64,000 nucleotides of DNA from Dechloromonas denitrificans (lineage in GTDB: Bacteria; Pseudomonadota; Gammaproteobacteria; Burkholderiales; Rhodocyclaceae), in NCBI RefSeq assembly GCF_001551835.1, contig NZ_LODL01000007.1, forward strand, positions 234,628 through 298,627. The letters are read 5' to 3'. The notes under the pieces are model-generated. The model made no database searches. It saw only the letters and a list, made by a program, of their open reading frames with translations, and had not been told where the DNA came from. Of the stretch, positions 37,367 through 47,163 are shown in pieces. Position 1 is the first letter of the stretch; every line of letters begins with the position of its first letter. The translations under genes were made by a program, and so were the position numbers.

Positions 37367-38452
37367 TTAGCGCCGCTCGACCCACCATAGCATTCCGACA
37401 GCCGCCATCAGGAACAAGGCAGAGGGCACCGTTGCGCTAGCAAATGGCGGCCAGGCATTGATGACGCCCAGGTTGGAAAACAAGCCATTCAGCGCATAAA
37501 AAAGAATGCCTAGCATAACGCCGCCAAATATTTTCAAACTGACGCCACCGACCCGGTTGTGGGAATAGCCAAAAGGCAGAGCCAGCGCCACCATCACCAG
37601 CGCAGCCAACGGATAGATCAGTTTTTTCCAGATCGCAATTTCATAGCGCTCTGTTTTTTGGTGGTTATCAAGCAAATGCTGCGTGTAATTCAACAAGCCA
37701 AACAAGGACATACGCTCTGGCGCCACCATCAAAACCGCCAGTAAATCAGGGTTGACCGCAGACTGCCACTCGGCGGCATCCATCCGCTCCACGCGCGACG
37801 TATCACCTTCAAGTATCGTTCTGACCACGCCTTTCAATATCCAGCGTTCCGGCGGCTGGAATAACGCCTCCTCGACATCAGTCACCGACTCAAGAGCATT
37901 GGTCGCGTCAAACTTGTAAATGCGCACTCCATGCAGGCGCGCATCCGGCGTTGCCTTGCGAATATTGATAAAACTACGCCCATCCTTGACCCACAAACCA
38001 CTATCGAATCCACTCTGGGCGATCACCCGACTCAGCGCCTTGGCCCGAATCTCCTGCGCCAAGCGCTCGGAAAACGGGACGAGTCCCTCTCCGACCACAA
38101 AGGTCAGCAAGGCGAGCAGACCGGCCACCCGAAACAAGGTCATCAGCAGGTCACGCGTTGCCAAACCGGACGCTCGCAGCACCGTAATTTCAGAATGGCG
38201 CGCCAAGGTCGAGAGGGCATACAAAGTACCGATCAGCGCTGCAATCGGGATCAACTCGTAGATCAACCCCGGCAGGCTAAGTGCCACAAAGACAACGGCG
38301 TGCCCCAGTTGATAGCCGTTCTTGCCAACACTGCGCAATTCATTGATCAAGTCAAAAAAACTGAACAGCGCCAGGAAAGCGGCGAGGACCAGAAAGACGG
38401 CAGCAAAAGTTTCGCGCATCAAATAGCGCTGGTAGAGATTGAGACGGAACAT
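37367..38452 (-). CDS. lptG: LPS export ABC transporter permease LptG
   Basis: 361 residues from the ATG at 38452, sharing one base with the lptF stop. Six transmembrane helices (three at the N-terminus, three at the C-terminus) flank a periplasmic beta-jellyroll domain (about 130-265), as in the YjgP/YjgQ family. With LptF and LptB it extracts LPS from the inner membrane and passes it to LptC/LptA. The N-terminal M-F-R-L-N-L-Y-Q-R-Y-L is the usual coupling-helix segment. Confidence 0.94.
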   Translation of the reverse strand: MFRLNLYQRYLMRETFAAVFLVLAAFLALFSFFDLINELRSVGKNGYQLGHAVVFVALSLPGLIYELIPIAALIGTLYALSTLARHSEITVLRASGLATRDLLMTLFRVAGLLALLTFVVGEGLVPFSERLAQEIRAKALSRVIAQSGFDSGLWVKDGRSFINIRKATPDARLHGVRIYKFDATNALESVTDVEEALFQPPERWILKGVVRTILEGDTSRVERMDAAEWQSAVNPDLLAVLMVAPERMSLFGLLNYTQHLLDNHQKTERYEIAIWKKLIYPLAALVMVALALPFGYSHNRVGGVSLKIFGGVMLGILFYALNGLFSNLGVINAWPPFASATVPSALFLMAAVGMLWWVERR

Positions 38453-39534
38453 CAGGACTGTCTCCGCTGCCAGGGCATCCGCACGGCGATCCGCCTGTAG
38501 AAAAGCAGCAGCAGCGGCAACAGCATCAGCGCATGTACCGCCCAGACGCCAATCCAGAACGAAAGCTTCCCTTGGGCCACCCAAGCCTGGCTAACTGAAA
38601 TCAGATTGCTGTAAATGGCGTAAATCAGGATCGCGATCAGCATATTTGCCGAACGACCGGCGCGTGGATTGACAAAAGATAGCGGAATGGCAAGAAAAGC
38701 CAGGATCAGCGCCGAAACCGGCATCCCGATACGCCACACCAACTCGCCCCGAGCCTGCAAGCTATCTTCCAGAATCAACTCGTTGATTGGCAAACGATTC
38801 GGCGAGCGCTCTGCCGGCCTGGCCTCTGCATCTTCGGTGCGCACCCGATAACGCTCGAATTCCATCACCTTGAACTCCGGCGTACCGGGCTCCACCTCGT
38901 AGCGCCGCCCATGCTCAAGTACCACGAAACGGTCTCCATTCTCGGCAAATTCCTGATAGCCGGAGTTGGACATCACGACCCCGAGCTTGCCCTCCTGGAC
39001 CGAAGCCACGAAGACATTGCCAACCTGGCTGGCATCTTCGGCCAGCGCCTCGACAAAGAAAACCCGCTCACCTTTCTTGGCCTCCCGAAAGGTTCCCGGC
39101 GAGACCTGCGAAACATCGCTGCGAGCAGACAGTTTCTGCCGATACTCGGCGGTGTTGTAATTGGCCCAAGGCGACAAAAAGCCGGCCAGCACCGCAATGG
39201 CAAAGACGATCGGCAGCGAAAACCGTAGAACGGGTCGCATCCAGGCCGTCAGTGGCTGGCCGCAGGAAAACCAGACAACCATCTCAGAATCACGATAGGC
39301 GCGCGACAAACTAAGCAGAATTGCCACGAAAAGCGTCAACGACAGCAGAATGGGCATGAAATTCAATGCCGCAAAGCCAAGCAGCGAGGCGACCGCTTCA
39401 GGCGCGACGCGGCCGCCCGCTGCATCTTTCAGCAGTCGGATCAACTGGGTAGAAGTCAGGATAGCCAGCAAGGCAACACTAATGCCGGCGGCTGCCTGAG
39501 CGAACTCGCGCCGGGCGGCGCGCTCGAATATCAT
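38452..39534 (-). CDS. lptF: LPS export ABC transporter permease LptF
   Basis: 360 residues, starting M-I-F-E-R-A-A-R-R-E-F-A. Same architecture as LptG: helices at about 15-35, 50-75 and 100-120, a periplasmic jellyroll (P-G-T-F-R-E-A, Y-Q-E-F-A-E-N-G-D-R), and three C-terminal helices including P-L-S-F-V-N-P-R-A-G-R-S. It is divergent from pepA with 71 bases between. Confidence 0.95.
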   Translation of the reverse strand: MIFERAARREFAQAAAGISVALLAILTSTQLIRLLKDAAGGRVAPEAVASLLGFAALNFMPILLSLTLFVAILLSLSRAYRDSEMVVWFSCGQPLTAWMRPVLRFSLPIVFAIAVLAGFLSPWANYNTAEYRQKLSARSDVSQVSPGTFREAKKGERVFFVEALAEDASQVGNVFVASVQEGKLGVVMSNSGYQEFAENGDRFVVLEHGRRYEVEPGTPEFKVMEFERYRVRTEDAEARPAERSPNRLPINELILEDSLQARGELVWRIGMPVSALILAFLAIPLSFVNPRAGRSANMLIAILIYAIYSNLISVSQAWVAQGKLSFWIGVWAVHALMLLPLLLLFYRRIAVRMPWQRRQS

Positions 39535-39537
39535 GCT

Positions 39538-39567
39538 TTGACGAAACCGAAAAAATGCGAGGATAAT
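39538..39567 (+). promoter_or_regulatory. Putative sigma-70 promoter of pepA
   Basis: -35 TTGACG (39538-39543) and -10 GATAAT (39562-39567) with an 18-base spacer, in the 71-base divergent gap before pepA. The -35 overlaps the very start of lptF. Confidence 0.65.
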
Positions 39568-39605
39568 CCCTCAAATACTGATATTTCCTTGATCAGGAGC
39601 AGCCT

Positions 39606-41102
39606 GTGGAATTTAGCATAAAAAGCGGTAGCCCGGAAAAGCAGCGTAGCGCCTGCGTGGTCGCCGGGGTTTTCGATTCGCGGAAGCTTACCCTGCCGGC
39701 CGAATTGCTCGACAAGGCAGCAAATGGCTATATTTCCGACATCATTCGGCGCGGCGACATGGAAGGCAAGGCAGGCACCACGCTGCTTCTGCACAATGTC
39801 CCCGGCACATTATGCGATCGCGTCCTGCTGGTTGGCTTGGGCAAGGAAAAGGACTTCCGCGAAAAGGAATTCGGCAATGCCGTCCGCACCGCGGTCAAGA
39901 CGCTGAACGAAACCGGTGCCTTCGACGCCTCCATTTTCCTGACTGAACTCGCCGTCAAGAAACGCAGTGTCGCCTGGCGAGTTCGCCAGACGGCGATTGC
40001 CGCACTGGACGCAACCTACAAGTTCGACCAGTTCAAGAGCAAGAAGGACGAAGTCCGCCGCCCACTGCGCAAACTGACCCTGGGCGTCGAGCGCCGCAAC
40101 GAATTGGGGCTGGCCGAAGAGGCGCTGAGCCAGGGCATCGCCATTGCCGAAGGCATGGCGCTGGCCAAGACACTCGGCAACCTGCCGCCCAATATCTGCC
40201 ACCCCAGCTATCTCGCCGAGCAGGCGCAGGCGATGGCGGCCGAGTTCGGGCTGGGCTGTGAGATTCTCGAACGAGCCGACATGGAAAAGCTCGGCATGCA
40301 TTCGCTGCTCGCCGTTGCGCATGGTTCGCATCAACCGCCCAAACTGATCGTGCTCAGCTACCAGGGCGGCAAGGCCGGTGACAAACCGATTGTCCTGGTT
40401 GGCAAAGGCGTCACTTTCGACACCGGCGGCATTTCGCTGAAGCCCTCGGCCGAGATGGACGAGATGAAATACGACATGTGCGGCGCCGCCAGTGTACTCG
40501 GCACCATTCAGGCGGTCGCCCGCATGGCGCTGCCGATCAACCTGACCGTCGTCGTCCCGGCCACCGAGAACATGCCGGGCGGCAGCGCCAGCCGACCGGG
40601 CGACATCGTCACCTCGATGTCCGGTCAGACCATCGAGATTCTCAACACCGATGCCGAAGGTCGCCTGATCCTCTGCGACGCGCTGACCTACGCCGAGCGC
40701 TTCGAGCCGGATACCGTCATTGACGTGGCGACGCTGACCGGCGCCTGCGTCGTCGCGCTGGGCAACATTGCCACCGGCCTCTTCGCCAACAAGGATGCCC
40801 TTGCCCGCGAATTGCTCGATGCCGGTGACGAAGCCCACGATCGCGCCTGGCACATGCCGCTGTGGGACGATTACCAGGAACTGCTGAAAAGTCCGTTTGC
40901 CGACATGGGCAATATCGGTGGCCGCTGGGGCGGCTCGATTACCGCCGCCTGCTTCCTGTCGCGCTTCACCAAGAAATTCGAGTGGGCCCACCTCGATATC
41001 GCCGGCACCGCCTGGAAATCCGGGGCCGACAAGGGCGCTACCGGGCGCCCTGTGCCGCTGCTCACCCACTACCTGCTGCAACGCGCCGGCAAGCTCAATT
41101 GA
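39606..41102 (+). CDS. pepA: Leucyl aminopeptidase (M17)
   Basis: 498 residues from a GTG with AGGAG six bases upstream. The M17 metal and catalytic residues are in G-K-G-V-T-F-D-T-G-G-I-S-L-K-P (Lys and Asp), M-K-Y-D-M-C-G-A-A and N-T-D-A-E-G-R-L-I-L-C-D-A-L. It is a cytosolic hexameric dizinc peptidase that removes N-terminal residues, with a DNA-binding role in E. coli. Followed by holC with a TTGA overlap, a common gammaproteobacterial and betaproteobacterial order pepA-holC-valS. Confidence 0.97.
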   Translation: MEFSIKSGSPEKQRSACVVAGVFDSRKLTLPAELLDKAANGYISDIIRRGDMEGKAGTTLLLHNVPGTLCDRVLLVGLGKEKDFREKEFGNAVRTAVKTLNETGAFDASIFLTELAVKKRSVAWRVRQTAIAALDATYKFDQFKSKKDEVRRPLRKLTLGVERRNELGLAEEALSQGIAIAEGMALAKTLGNLPPNICHPSYLAEQAQAMAAEFGLGCEILERADMEKLGMHSLLAVAHGSHQPPKLIVLSYQGGKAGDKPIVLVGKGVTFDTGGISLKPSAEMDEMKYDMCGAASVLGTIQAVARMALPINLTVVVPATENMPGGSASRPGDIVTSMSGQTIEILNTDAEGRLILCDALTYAERFEPDTVIDVATLTGACVVALGNIATGLFANKDALARELLDAGDEAHDRAWHMPLWDDYQELLKSPFADMGNIGGRWGGSITAACFLSRFTKKFEWAHLDIAGTAWKSGADKGATGRPVPLLTHYLLQRAGKLN

Positions 41103-41521
41103 CCCAGGTCTTCTTCTACCACGGCGCCTCGGACCGCATAGCCGCAGCCTGCGCCTTGCTCGGCGGGGCTTACGCCAAAGGCAAGGCGATGCTGGTTTAT
41201 GCCCCCGAAAAAGAGGTCGCCAGCAGTGTCGACCGCATGCTTTGGACGCACCCCGCCCTCAGCTTCGTGCCGCACTGCTCGGCCGACTCGCCACTGGCCG
41301 CCGAAACGCCGATCCTGATCACCGACACGCTGGAATCGGTAGCGCAGGATGAACGGCTGATGAATCTCAGCCGCGAGATTCCACCGGGCTTCTCACGCTT
41401 CCAGAACCTGATCGAGGTCGTCGGCCAGGAAGAAGCCGACCGCAACGCGGCCCGCGAACGCGTCAAGTTCTACAAGGATCGCGGTTACGAGGTGCGTTAT
41501 TTCGACCTCAGCGATCGCTAG
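41099..41521 (+). CDS. holC: DNA polymerase III chi subunit
   Basis: 140 residues from a TTG at 41099 overlapping the pepA stop. The N-terminal T-Q-V-F-F-Y-H-G-A, C-A-L-L-G-G-A-Y-A-K-G-K and C-terminal V-K-F-Y-K-D-R-G-Y-E-V segments match HolC. Chi links the clamp loader to SSB through psi. The order pepA-holC-valS supports the call. Confidence 0.93.
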   Translation: MTQVFFYHGASDRIAAACALLGGAYAKGKAMLVYAPEKEVASSVDRMLWTHPALSFVPHCSADSPLAAETPILITDTLESVAQDERLMNLSREIPPGFSRFQNLIEVVGQEEADRNAARERVKFYKDRGYEVRYFDLSDR

Positions 41522-41530
41522 GAAACGCCG

Positions 41531-41902
41531 GTGCCCAGCCCCATCCTCGCCCGAGCCGATGCCTTGATGCAGCGCCGCCGCCAAGGCGGTGGCGAACTCG
41601 ATGAAATCCCCGTTCTCACCGATACGGTGGATAACGATGACGACATTCCGGTGCTGCTCGATGCCGAAATACCAGCCCCCGTCGTCGAACCGGAGGCCGA
41701 GCCCGAACCCGCCGGCGAGGTCGCCGAAGAAGCACTTCCGCCGCCGGCTTTTGACACTGCCGCGCGTGATGCCCTGGCCCACGAACTGGCGCGCCGCGTC
41801 GAACAGCGCCTGGCTGCCGAACTGCCGCGCCTCATCGAATCAACCCTGCGCGATTTCCTGGCCGAGCAGGAAATGATCGACACACTGCAACCGCCCAACT
41901 GA
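41531..41902 (+). CDS. Small acidic protein between holC and valS, unknown function
   Basis: 123 residues from a GTG nine bases after holC. Residues 1-30 are basic and helical (A-R-A-D-A-L-M-Q-R-R-R), the middle (about 30-75) is acidic and Pro/Glu-rich and likely disordered, and the last 45 form an amphipathic helix (A-R-R-V-E-Q-R-L-A-A-E-L-P-R-L-I-E). I do not recognise a named family. It sits where a holC-associated small gene often occurs in betaproteobacteria, which supports a real gene. The function cannot be inferred. Confidence 0.7.
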   Translation: MPSPILARADALMQRRRQGGGELDEIPVLTDTVDNDDDIPVLLDAEIPAPVVEPEAEPEPAGEVAEEALPPPAFDTAARDALAHELARRVEQRLAAELPRLIESTLRDFLAEQEMIDTLQPPN

Positions 41903-41932
41903 GATCGCGGCGAAGCAGGGGCTACGCTCCGG

Positions 41933-41938
41933 TATAAT
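41933..41938 (+). promoter_or_regulatory. Putative -10 element upstream of valS
   Basis: A perfect TATAAT in the 65-base gap before valS. The matching -35 is weak, so this may be an internal promoter of modest strength. Confidence 0.4.
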
Positions 41939-41967
41939 TTTGGGTTTTCCCCTTTTCCGACAAGCCC

Positions 41968-44793
41968 ATGGAACTCGCCAAAGCCTTTGAACCAGCCGAT
42001 ATCGAACGCCGCTGGTACCCCGAGTGGGAAGCCCAAAATTACTTCGCTGCCGGCGTCGACCGCAGCAAATCCGATAATTTCTGCATCCTGCTGCCGCCGC
42101 CCAACGTCACCGGCACGCTGCACATGGGCCACGGCTTCAACCAGACGATCATGGACGCGCTCACCCGTTACTACCGGATGCGCGGCCACAACACGCTGTG
42201 GCAACCGGGCACCGACCACGCCGGCATCGCAACGCAGATCGTCGTCGAGCGCCAACTCGATGCGCAAGGCATCAGCCGCCACGATCTCGGCCGCGAGAAG
42301 TTCCTGGAAAAGGTCTGGGAATGGAAGGAATACTCCGGCGGCACGATTACCCGCCAGATGCGCCGGATGGGCACCAGCCCGGACTGGAAGCGCGAGCGCT
42401 TCACGATGGATGCCGGCCTCAACAAAGTCGTCACCGAGACTTTCGTCCGCCTGTTCAACGAAGGCCTGATCTACCGCGGCAAGCGCCTGGTGAACTGGGA
42501 CCCGAAGCTGAATACCGCCGTTTCCGACCTCGAAGTCGTCCAGGAGGAAGAAGACGGCTTCATGTGGCACATCCGCTACCCGCTGGCTGACGGCAGCGAT
42601 AGCCTGGTCGTCGCCACCACCCGACCGGAAACCATGCTCGGCGACACCGCCGTGATGGTTCATCCGGAAGACGAGCGCTACAAGCACATGATCGGCAAGA
42701 TGGTGAAACTGCCACTGACCGAGCGCGAAATTCCGATCATCGCCGACTCCTACGTCGATCTCGAATTCGGTACCGGCTGCGTCAAGGTCACGCCGGCGCA
42801 CGACTTCAACGACTATGCCGTCGGCCAGCGCCACGGCCTGCCGCTGATCTCGATCCTGACGCTGGATGCCAAGATCAACGACAACGCGCCGGAAAAATAT
42901 CGCGGCCTCGACCGCTTCGACGCCCGCAAGGCCGTCGTCGCCGACCTCGAAGCCCTCAGCATTCTGGAAAAGACCGACAAGCACAAGCTCAAGGTGCCAC
43001 GCGGCGACCGGACCAATGTCGTCATCGAGCCGATGCTGACCGACCAGTGGTTCGTCGCCATGTCGAAGCCGGGCGAGGACGGCAAGTCGATCACGGAAAA
43101 GGCCCTTGAGGTCGTCCATTCCGGCGAAATCAAGTTCTACCCGGAAAACTGGGTCAATACCTATAACCAGTGGCTGAACAACATCCAGGACTGGTGTATC
43201 TCCCGCCAACTGTGGTGGGGCCACCAGATTCCGGCCTGGTACGGCGACAATGGCCAGATTTTCGTCGCCCACAGCGAAGAAGAAGCCAAGGCCGCAGCCG
43301 CCAAGCAGGGCTACAGCGGGCCGCTCAAGCGTGACGACGACGTCCTCGACACCTGGTTCTCTTCCGCCCTGTGGCCGTTCTCGACGTTGGACTGGACCGG
43401 CGACGAAGCGATCGACGCGGTCAACCCGCTGTTGCAGCAATATTTGCCCTCCTCGGTGCTGGTCACCGGTTTCGACATCATCTTCTTCTGGGTCGCCCGC
43501 ATGGTCATGATGACCAAGCAGATCACCGGCCAAATCCCGTTCAAGCACGTTTATGTGCACGGCCTGATCCGCGACGGCGAAGGCCAGAAGATGTCGAAGT
43601 CGAAGGGCAACGTGCTCGACCCGATCGACCTGATCGACGGCATCGGCCTCGAAGCGCTGATCGAAAAGCGCACCACCGGCCTGATGAACCCGAAGCAGGC
43701 GGAAAGCATCGCCAAGAAGACCAAGAAGGAATTCCCGGAAGGCATCGCCTCCTTCGGTACCGATGCGCTGCGCTTCACTTTCGCCAGTCTCGCCAGCCCC
43801 GGCCGCGACATCAAGTTCGACCTCGGCCGCTGCGACGGCTACCGCAATTTCTGCAACAAGCTGTGGAACGCCACCCGCTTCGTGCTGATGAACGTCGAAG
43901 GCCACGATCTGGCGCTGGAACACCAGCAAGGCGGCCCGGCCTGCGGTGGTTCCGCCCCGCTCGAGTTCTCCTTCGCCGACCGCTGGATCGTCAGCCAGTT
44001 GCAACGCGTCGAGCAGGAAGTCGAGCGCCACTTCACCGACTACCGTTTCGACCTGATCGCCCAGACCATCTACAAGTTCGTCTGGGACGAGTTCTGCGAC
44101 TGGTACCTGGAAATCGCCAAGGTCGAGATCCAGACCGGCAACGATGCCCAGCAGCGCGGCGCCCGTCGGACTCTGGTGCGCACTCTGGAAGCCGTGCTGC
44201 GTCTGGCCCATCCGCTGATTCCGTTCATCACCGAAGAACTGTGGCAGACCGTCGCGCCGATCGCCGGCCGCAAGACGCATGACTCGATCATGCTTGCCGC
44301 CTACCCGCGCGCCGAAGAGTTCAAGATCGACCCGGCTTCGGAAGCCAAGGTCGAACGCCTGAAGGCCCTGGCCTACGCGACCCGCAACCTGCGCGGCGAG
44401 ATGAACGTCTCGCCGGCTCTGCGCATGCCGCTGCTGGTCGCCGGTGGCGGCGCCGAAATTGGCGAGTTCGCCGCCATCCTGCAAGCTCTGGGTAAGCTGT
44501 CCGAGGTACAAATCGTCGACGACATGCCGGCCGATGCCATGGCCCCGGTCGCCGTGGTCGGCGAAACCCGCCTGATGCTGAAGGTGGAGATCGACGTCGC
44601 TGCTGAAAAGATTCGTCTGGCCAAGGAAATCGAAAAGCTGGAAAAGCAGATTTCGATCGCCCAAGGCAAGCTCAGCAACGAAGGTTTCGTCGCCCGCGCC
44701 CCGGCCGCCGTGATCGATCAGGAAAAGCAGCGGGTCGCCGATTTCACGGCGACGCTGGAACAACTCAAGCCCCAGTTGGCAAAACTGGGCTAA
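41968..44793 (+). CDS. valS: Valyl-tRNA synthetase
   Basis: 941 residues, class I. The H-M-G-H version of HIGH is at 52-55 ([13 protein letters not shown]), K-M-S-K-S is near 541, and the editing domain has [10 protein letters not shown]. The C-terminal tRNA-binding coiled coil (about 880-941, rich in Lys and Glu) is intact. It charges tRNA-Val. A 1206-residue antisense ORF across it is a mirror artefact of GC-rich codons. Confidence 0.98.
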   Translation: MELAKAFEPADIERRWYPEWEAQNYFAAGVDRSKSDNFCILLPPPNVTGTLHMGHGFNQTIMDALTRYYRMRGHNTLWQPGTDHAGIATQIVVERQLDAQGISRHDLGREKFLEKVWEWKEYSGGTITRQMRRMGTSPDWKRERFTMDAGLNKVVTETFVRLFNEGLIYRGKRLVNWDPKLNTAVSDLEVVQEEEDGFMWHIRYPLADGSDSLVVATTRPETMLGDTAVMVHPEDERYKHMIGKMVKLPLTEREIPIIADSYVDLEFGTGCVKVTPAHDFNDYAVGQRHGLPLISILTLDAKINDNAPEKYRGLDRFDARKAVVADLEALSILEKTDKHKLKVPRGDRTNVVIEPMLTDQWFVAMSKPGEDGKSITEKALEVVHSGEIKFYPENWVNTYNQWLNNIQDWCISRQLWWGHQIPAWYGDNGQIFVAHSEEEAKAAAAKQGYSGPLKRDDDVLDTWFSSALWPFSTLDWTGDEAIDAVNPLLQQYLPSSVLVTGFDIIFFWVARMVMMTKQITGQIPFKHVYVHGLIRDGEGQKMSKSKGNVLDPIDLIDGIGLEALIEKRTTGLMNPKQAESIAKKTKKEFPEGIASFGTDALRFTFASLASPGRDIKFDLGRCDGYRNFCNKLWNATRFVLMNVEGHDLALEHQQGGPACGGSAPLEFSFADRWIVSQLQRVEQEVERHFTDYRFDLIAQTIYKFVWDEFCDWYLEIAKVEIQTGNDAQQRGARRTLVRTLEAVLRLAHPLIPFITEELWQTVAPIAGRKTHDSIMLAAYPRAEEFKIDPASEAKVERLKALAYATRNLRGEMNVSPALRMPLLVAGGGAEIGEFAAILQALGKLSEVQIVDDMPADAMAPVAVVGETRLMLKVEIDVAAEKIRLAKEIEKLEKQISIAQGKLSNEGFVARAPAAVIDQEKQRVADFTATLEQLKPQLAKLG

Positions 44794-44805
44794 CCAAGGA
44801 AAAGC

Positions 44806-45285
44806 ATGACCCAAGACAAACGCGGTTTTTTCGCTCAGGTATTTCTTGCCATGATGATTTTCTGCGGCCTGGTCTGGATCTGGACCGTCGCCTTCATCGT
44901 CGCCTGGCCGTGGGACAAGAGCGATATCTGGAAGCCGGAATTCCGCGTGGTCGCCGTCTGCGAAAAGGATGAAACCTGTGGCGTTGCCTACGGCGAGTTG
45001 GCCGCAGCCCGGACCAGCGGGCTGCTCAAGACTCTGAACCTGCCGGACAATGCCGGGGACGTGATGGAAAAGGACGGCTGGCTGCAGTGGAAGAAGATCG
45101 ACGGCGGCCTGATCGAGGCCAAGGCTTCGTCCTGGCACTTCCAGACCATCATTCGCTACAAGGTGGAAGACGAGCAGCCGATTCTCGTCGAATACCAGGA
45201 CGTCAACGTCAAGGCCTTCTATTTCGGCATTGCCGCGGCGCTGTTCTCCCTGTTCGGCATCTACCTGCGCAAGTTCCGCCGCTAA
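44806..45285 (+). CDS. Membrane protein with two terminal helices, unknown function
   Basis: 159 residues, 13 bases after valS. A transmembrane helix lies at about 11-34 and another at about 130-150 just before a basic end (L-R-K-F-R-R); the 95 residues between are polar and probably extracytoplasmic, with two Cys (C-E-K-D-E-T-C, a possible disulfide), a short amphipathic region and two Trp. I recognise no family. It is followed by a strong terminator, so it ends the pepA-holC-valS transcript. Confidence 0.75.
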   Translation: MTQDKRGFFAQVFLAMMIFCGLVWIWTVAFIVAWPWDKSDIWKPEFRVVAVCEKDETCGVAYGELAAARTSGLLKTLNLPDNAGDVMEKDGWLQWKKIDGGLIEAKASSWHFQTIIRYKVEDEQPILVEYQDVNVKAFYFGIAAALFSLFGIYLRKFRR

Positions 45286-45297
45286 CTCTCAAGCCAG

Positions 45298-45336
45298 ACT
45301 GCCCGGCATCCGAAAGACGCCGGGCAGTCAGTTTTC
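45298..45336 (+). terminator. Terminator of the pepA-holC-valS transcript
   Basis: A perfect 10-bp stem ACTGCCCGGC / GCCGGGCAGT with an 11-base loop, then CAGTTTTC. Strong stem, short T run. Confidence 0.8.
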
Positions 45337-45378
45337 TGCTTCAGAAATACCCTCTCACCGCCTGAATTGGCCAACCCC

Positions 45379-45415
45379 TGCGGTCGACCGCCTAAAACAG
45401 GCAATATTCAAGGCG
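45379..45415. repeat. Dispersed intergenic repeat, copy A
   Basis: The segment GCGGTCGACCGCCTAAAACA and the bases after it (GGCAATATTCA then GGCGCC) closely match 61211-61247. It contains a SalI-like palindrome and a short GCC/GGC hairpin. It lies between a terminator and the 3' end of the convergent PabB-PabC gene. Confidence 0.6.
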
Positions 45416-45427
45416 CCAGATGGTGCC

Positions 45428-47041
45428 TCAGATCAGGCGCACCGGGATCAAGCCGCGCAAGGCATTGCCCAGCCAGAAGCCGGCCGCCAGATCTTCGGCC
45501 ACCAGTACCGCCTCCTGCGCCTGACCGCTGGCCAGCAGTTCGGCCCGCAAGACCCCCGGCAGTGCGCCACTGGATAATGGTGGCGTCAGCCAGACGCCAT
45601 CGCGTTCGACGAACACATTGCTGCGCGCCCCCTCGGCCACCTCGCCCCGCTCGTTGAGAAAGACCAGATCGAACACCGGATCGTCCGCCGGCAAGTCGCG
45701 CAAGGCGGCATCGTAGAGCTCGCGGGCGGTCGTCTTGTGGCGGCGCAGCGGGTCGCTGGCCGCTATCCTTTGTGGCGCCAGCCGAGCCAGACGTTGAGCC
45801 GCCGGCGCCTCGGCCAGCGGGAAGGACTGCACCGCCAACTGGCCTGCCTTGTCCAGCGTAAGCCGGACGCGCCAGGTGCCTGCGCTCGGCTGGCTGGCCA
45901 AGACCTCGTGCAACAGGGCTTCATCCAGCGGAAAACCGAACCAGGCTGCCGAACGGCGCAAGCGGGCCAGATGGCCAGCCAGCCGGGGGTAAGCGCCGTT
46001 TTCCCGGCGCAGGGTTTCAATCAGTTGCAGACCGGGATCGCAATTGCGCAGGAAATCCGCCTTCAGCAGGCATTCGCGCCATTCCGCCTCCGGTACCGAG
46101 TCGGCCACCACGCCGCTGCCGATCCCCAGCTTGCCGCTGCCATCGGCCGCCAATTCCAGCGTGCGGATCGCCACATTGAGCCGGAAATCGCCATTCGGCG
46201 CCCGCCAGCCAAGCGCGCCGGTGTACAGGCCGCGCGCGGAGTTTTCCAGTTCGGCGGCGATCTGCGTTGCCCGGATCTTGGGCGCCCCAGTGATCGAACC
46301 GCAGGGAAATAGGGCGTGGAGAATCTCGCCAAAACTGCGCCCAGCCACCGTCGCCGAGACCTCGGAAACCATCTGCCAGACGCTGGGGTAGGCTTCGATC
46401 TCGAACAGCCGGTCGACCTTGACGCTGCCATTGCTTGCCACCCGTCCTAGATCGTTGCGCAAGAGGTCGACGATCATCAGATTCTCGGCCCGGTCCTTGG
46501 TCGAGGCACGCAGCACTTCGGCCGGCACGCTGCGCGGCGCGGTGCCTTTCATCGGCCGGGTCTGCAAACGGTCGCCGAGCCGCTCGAGGAATAGCTCGGG
46601 CGACAGGGAAACGATGCCCTGCCGCGCATCGCCGACAAAGCCGCCGTAGCGCACCGGCTGCTGCTCGCGCAGGCGGGCATAGAGAGCCAGCGGCGAACCA
46701 AACCACGCGAAGTGCAAGGGAAAGGTGAAATTGACCTGATAGCAGTCGCCATCGGAAATCAGCGTTTTGATGCGGTCGACCGCAGCAAGGTAGTCATATT
46801 CGCCGAGCGTCGGCTGCAGCGCGCCGACCCCGGCCGGATGGTCGGCAAGCTGAATCGCCAGCCACTGCTCGGCCTCGGCCTGACTCAGCCGCCGGCAATC
46901 GGCAAAGCGCCAGACCCGGGCCAGCGGGCGCTCCGGCCCCGGCGCCCAATCCGGCGGTGCCGTTTTCGGCTCCAGCACATAGCCCAGTTCGTAATCGAGT
47001 GCCATCACCGACCATCCGGGCTCTGCGTCGAGCCGGGCCAA
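45428..47041 (-). CDS. pabB: Aminodeoxychorismate synthase component I fused to aminodeoxychorismate lyase
   Basis: At least 537 residues from TTG 47041, probably about 579 (see below). The N-terminal two thirds is a PabB/anthranilate-synthase I-type domain: G-D-C-Y-Q-V-N-F-T-F, P-M-K-G-T-A-P-R, E-N-L-M-I-V-D-L-L-R-N-D-L-G-R and G-S-I-T-G-A-P-K. The C-terminal third is a PabC-type lyase (class IV PLP fold) with K-T-T-A-R-E-L-Y, F-L-N-E-R-G-E-V-A-E-G-A-R-S-N-V-F and S-G-A-L-P-G-V-L-R. Together they turn chorismate into p-aminobenzoate for folate. The frame stays open and family-like upstream of 47041 (F-F-A-F-L-E-D-R-R ... W-C-F-D-G-L) to the tusA stop, with no ATG, GTG or TTG, suggesting an unusual start at about 47167. 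Confidence 0.93.
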   Translation of the reverse strand: MARLDAEPGWSVMALDYELGYVLEPKTAPPDWAPGPERPLARVWRFADCRRLSQAEAEQWLAIQLADHPAGVGALQPTLGEYDYLAAVDRIKTLISDGDCYQVNFTFPLHFAWFGSPLALYARLREQQPVRYGGFVGDARQGIVSLSPELFLERLGDRLQTRPMKGTAPRSVPAEVLRASTKDRAENLMIVDLLRNDLGRVASNGSVKVDRLFEIEAYPSVWQMVSEVSATVAGRSFGEILHALFPCGSITGAPKIRATQIAAELENSARGLYTGALGWRAPNGDFRLNVAIRTLELAADGSGKLGIGSGVVADSVPEAEWRECLLKADFLRNCDPGLQLIETLRRENGAYPRLAGHLARLRRSAAWFGFPLDEALLHEVLASQPSAGTWRVRLTLDKAGQLAVQSFPLAEAPAAQRLARLAPQRIAASDPLRRHKTTARELYDAALRDLPADDPVFDLVFLNERGEVAEGARSNVFVERDGVWLTPPLSSGALPGVLRAELLASGQAQEAVLVAEDLAAGFWLGNALRGLIPVRLI

Positions 47042-47163
47042 CAGTTCGCCGAGCGATGCCGCGTCATGGGCGGTCAGACAATCGATCAGACCATCGAAGC
47101 ACCAAGCGGCGGGTTCGCCAGGAGGCGCCCGCCGGTCTTCAAGAAATGCGAAAAACGGGAGAG

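Noticed and set aside
39810-41081. A 423-residue minus-strand ORF across pepA
   Set aside because: Mirror of pepA; the sense gene has all M17 motifs.
41518-45138. A 1206-residue ORF on the minus strand across holC-valS
   Set aside because: It is the exact mirror of valS, whose GC-rich codon third positions keep the opposite frame open; valS has complete catalytic motifs and the antisense product shows none.
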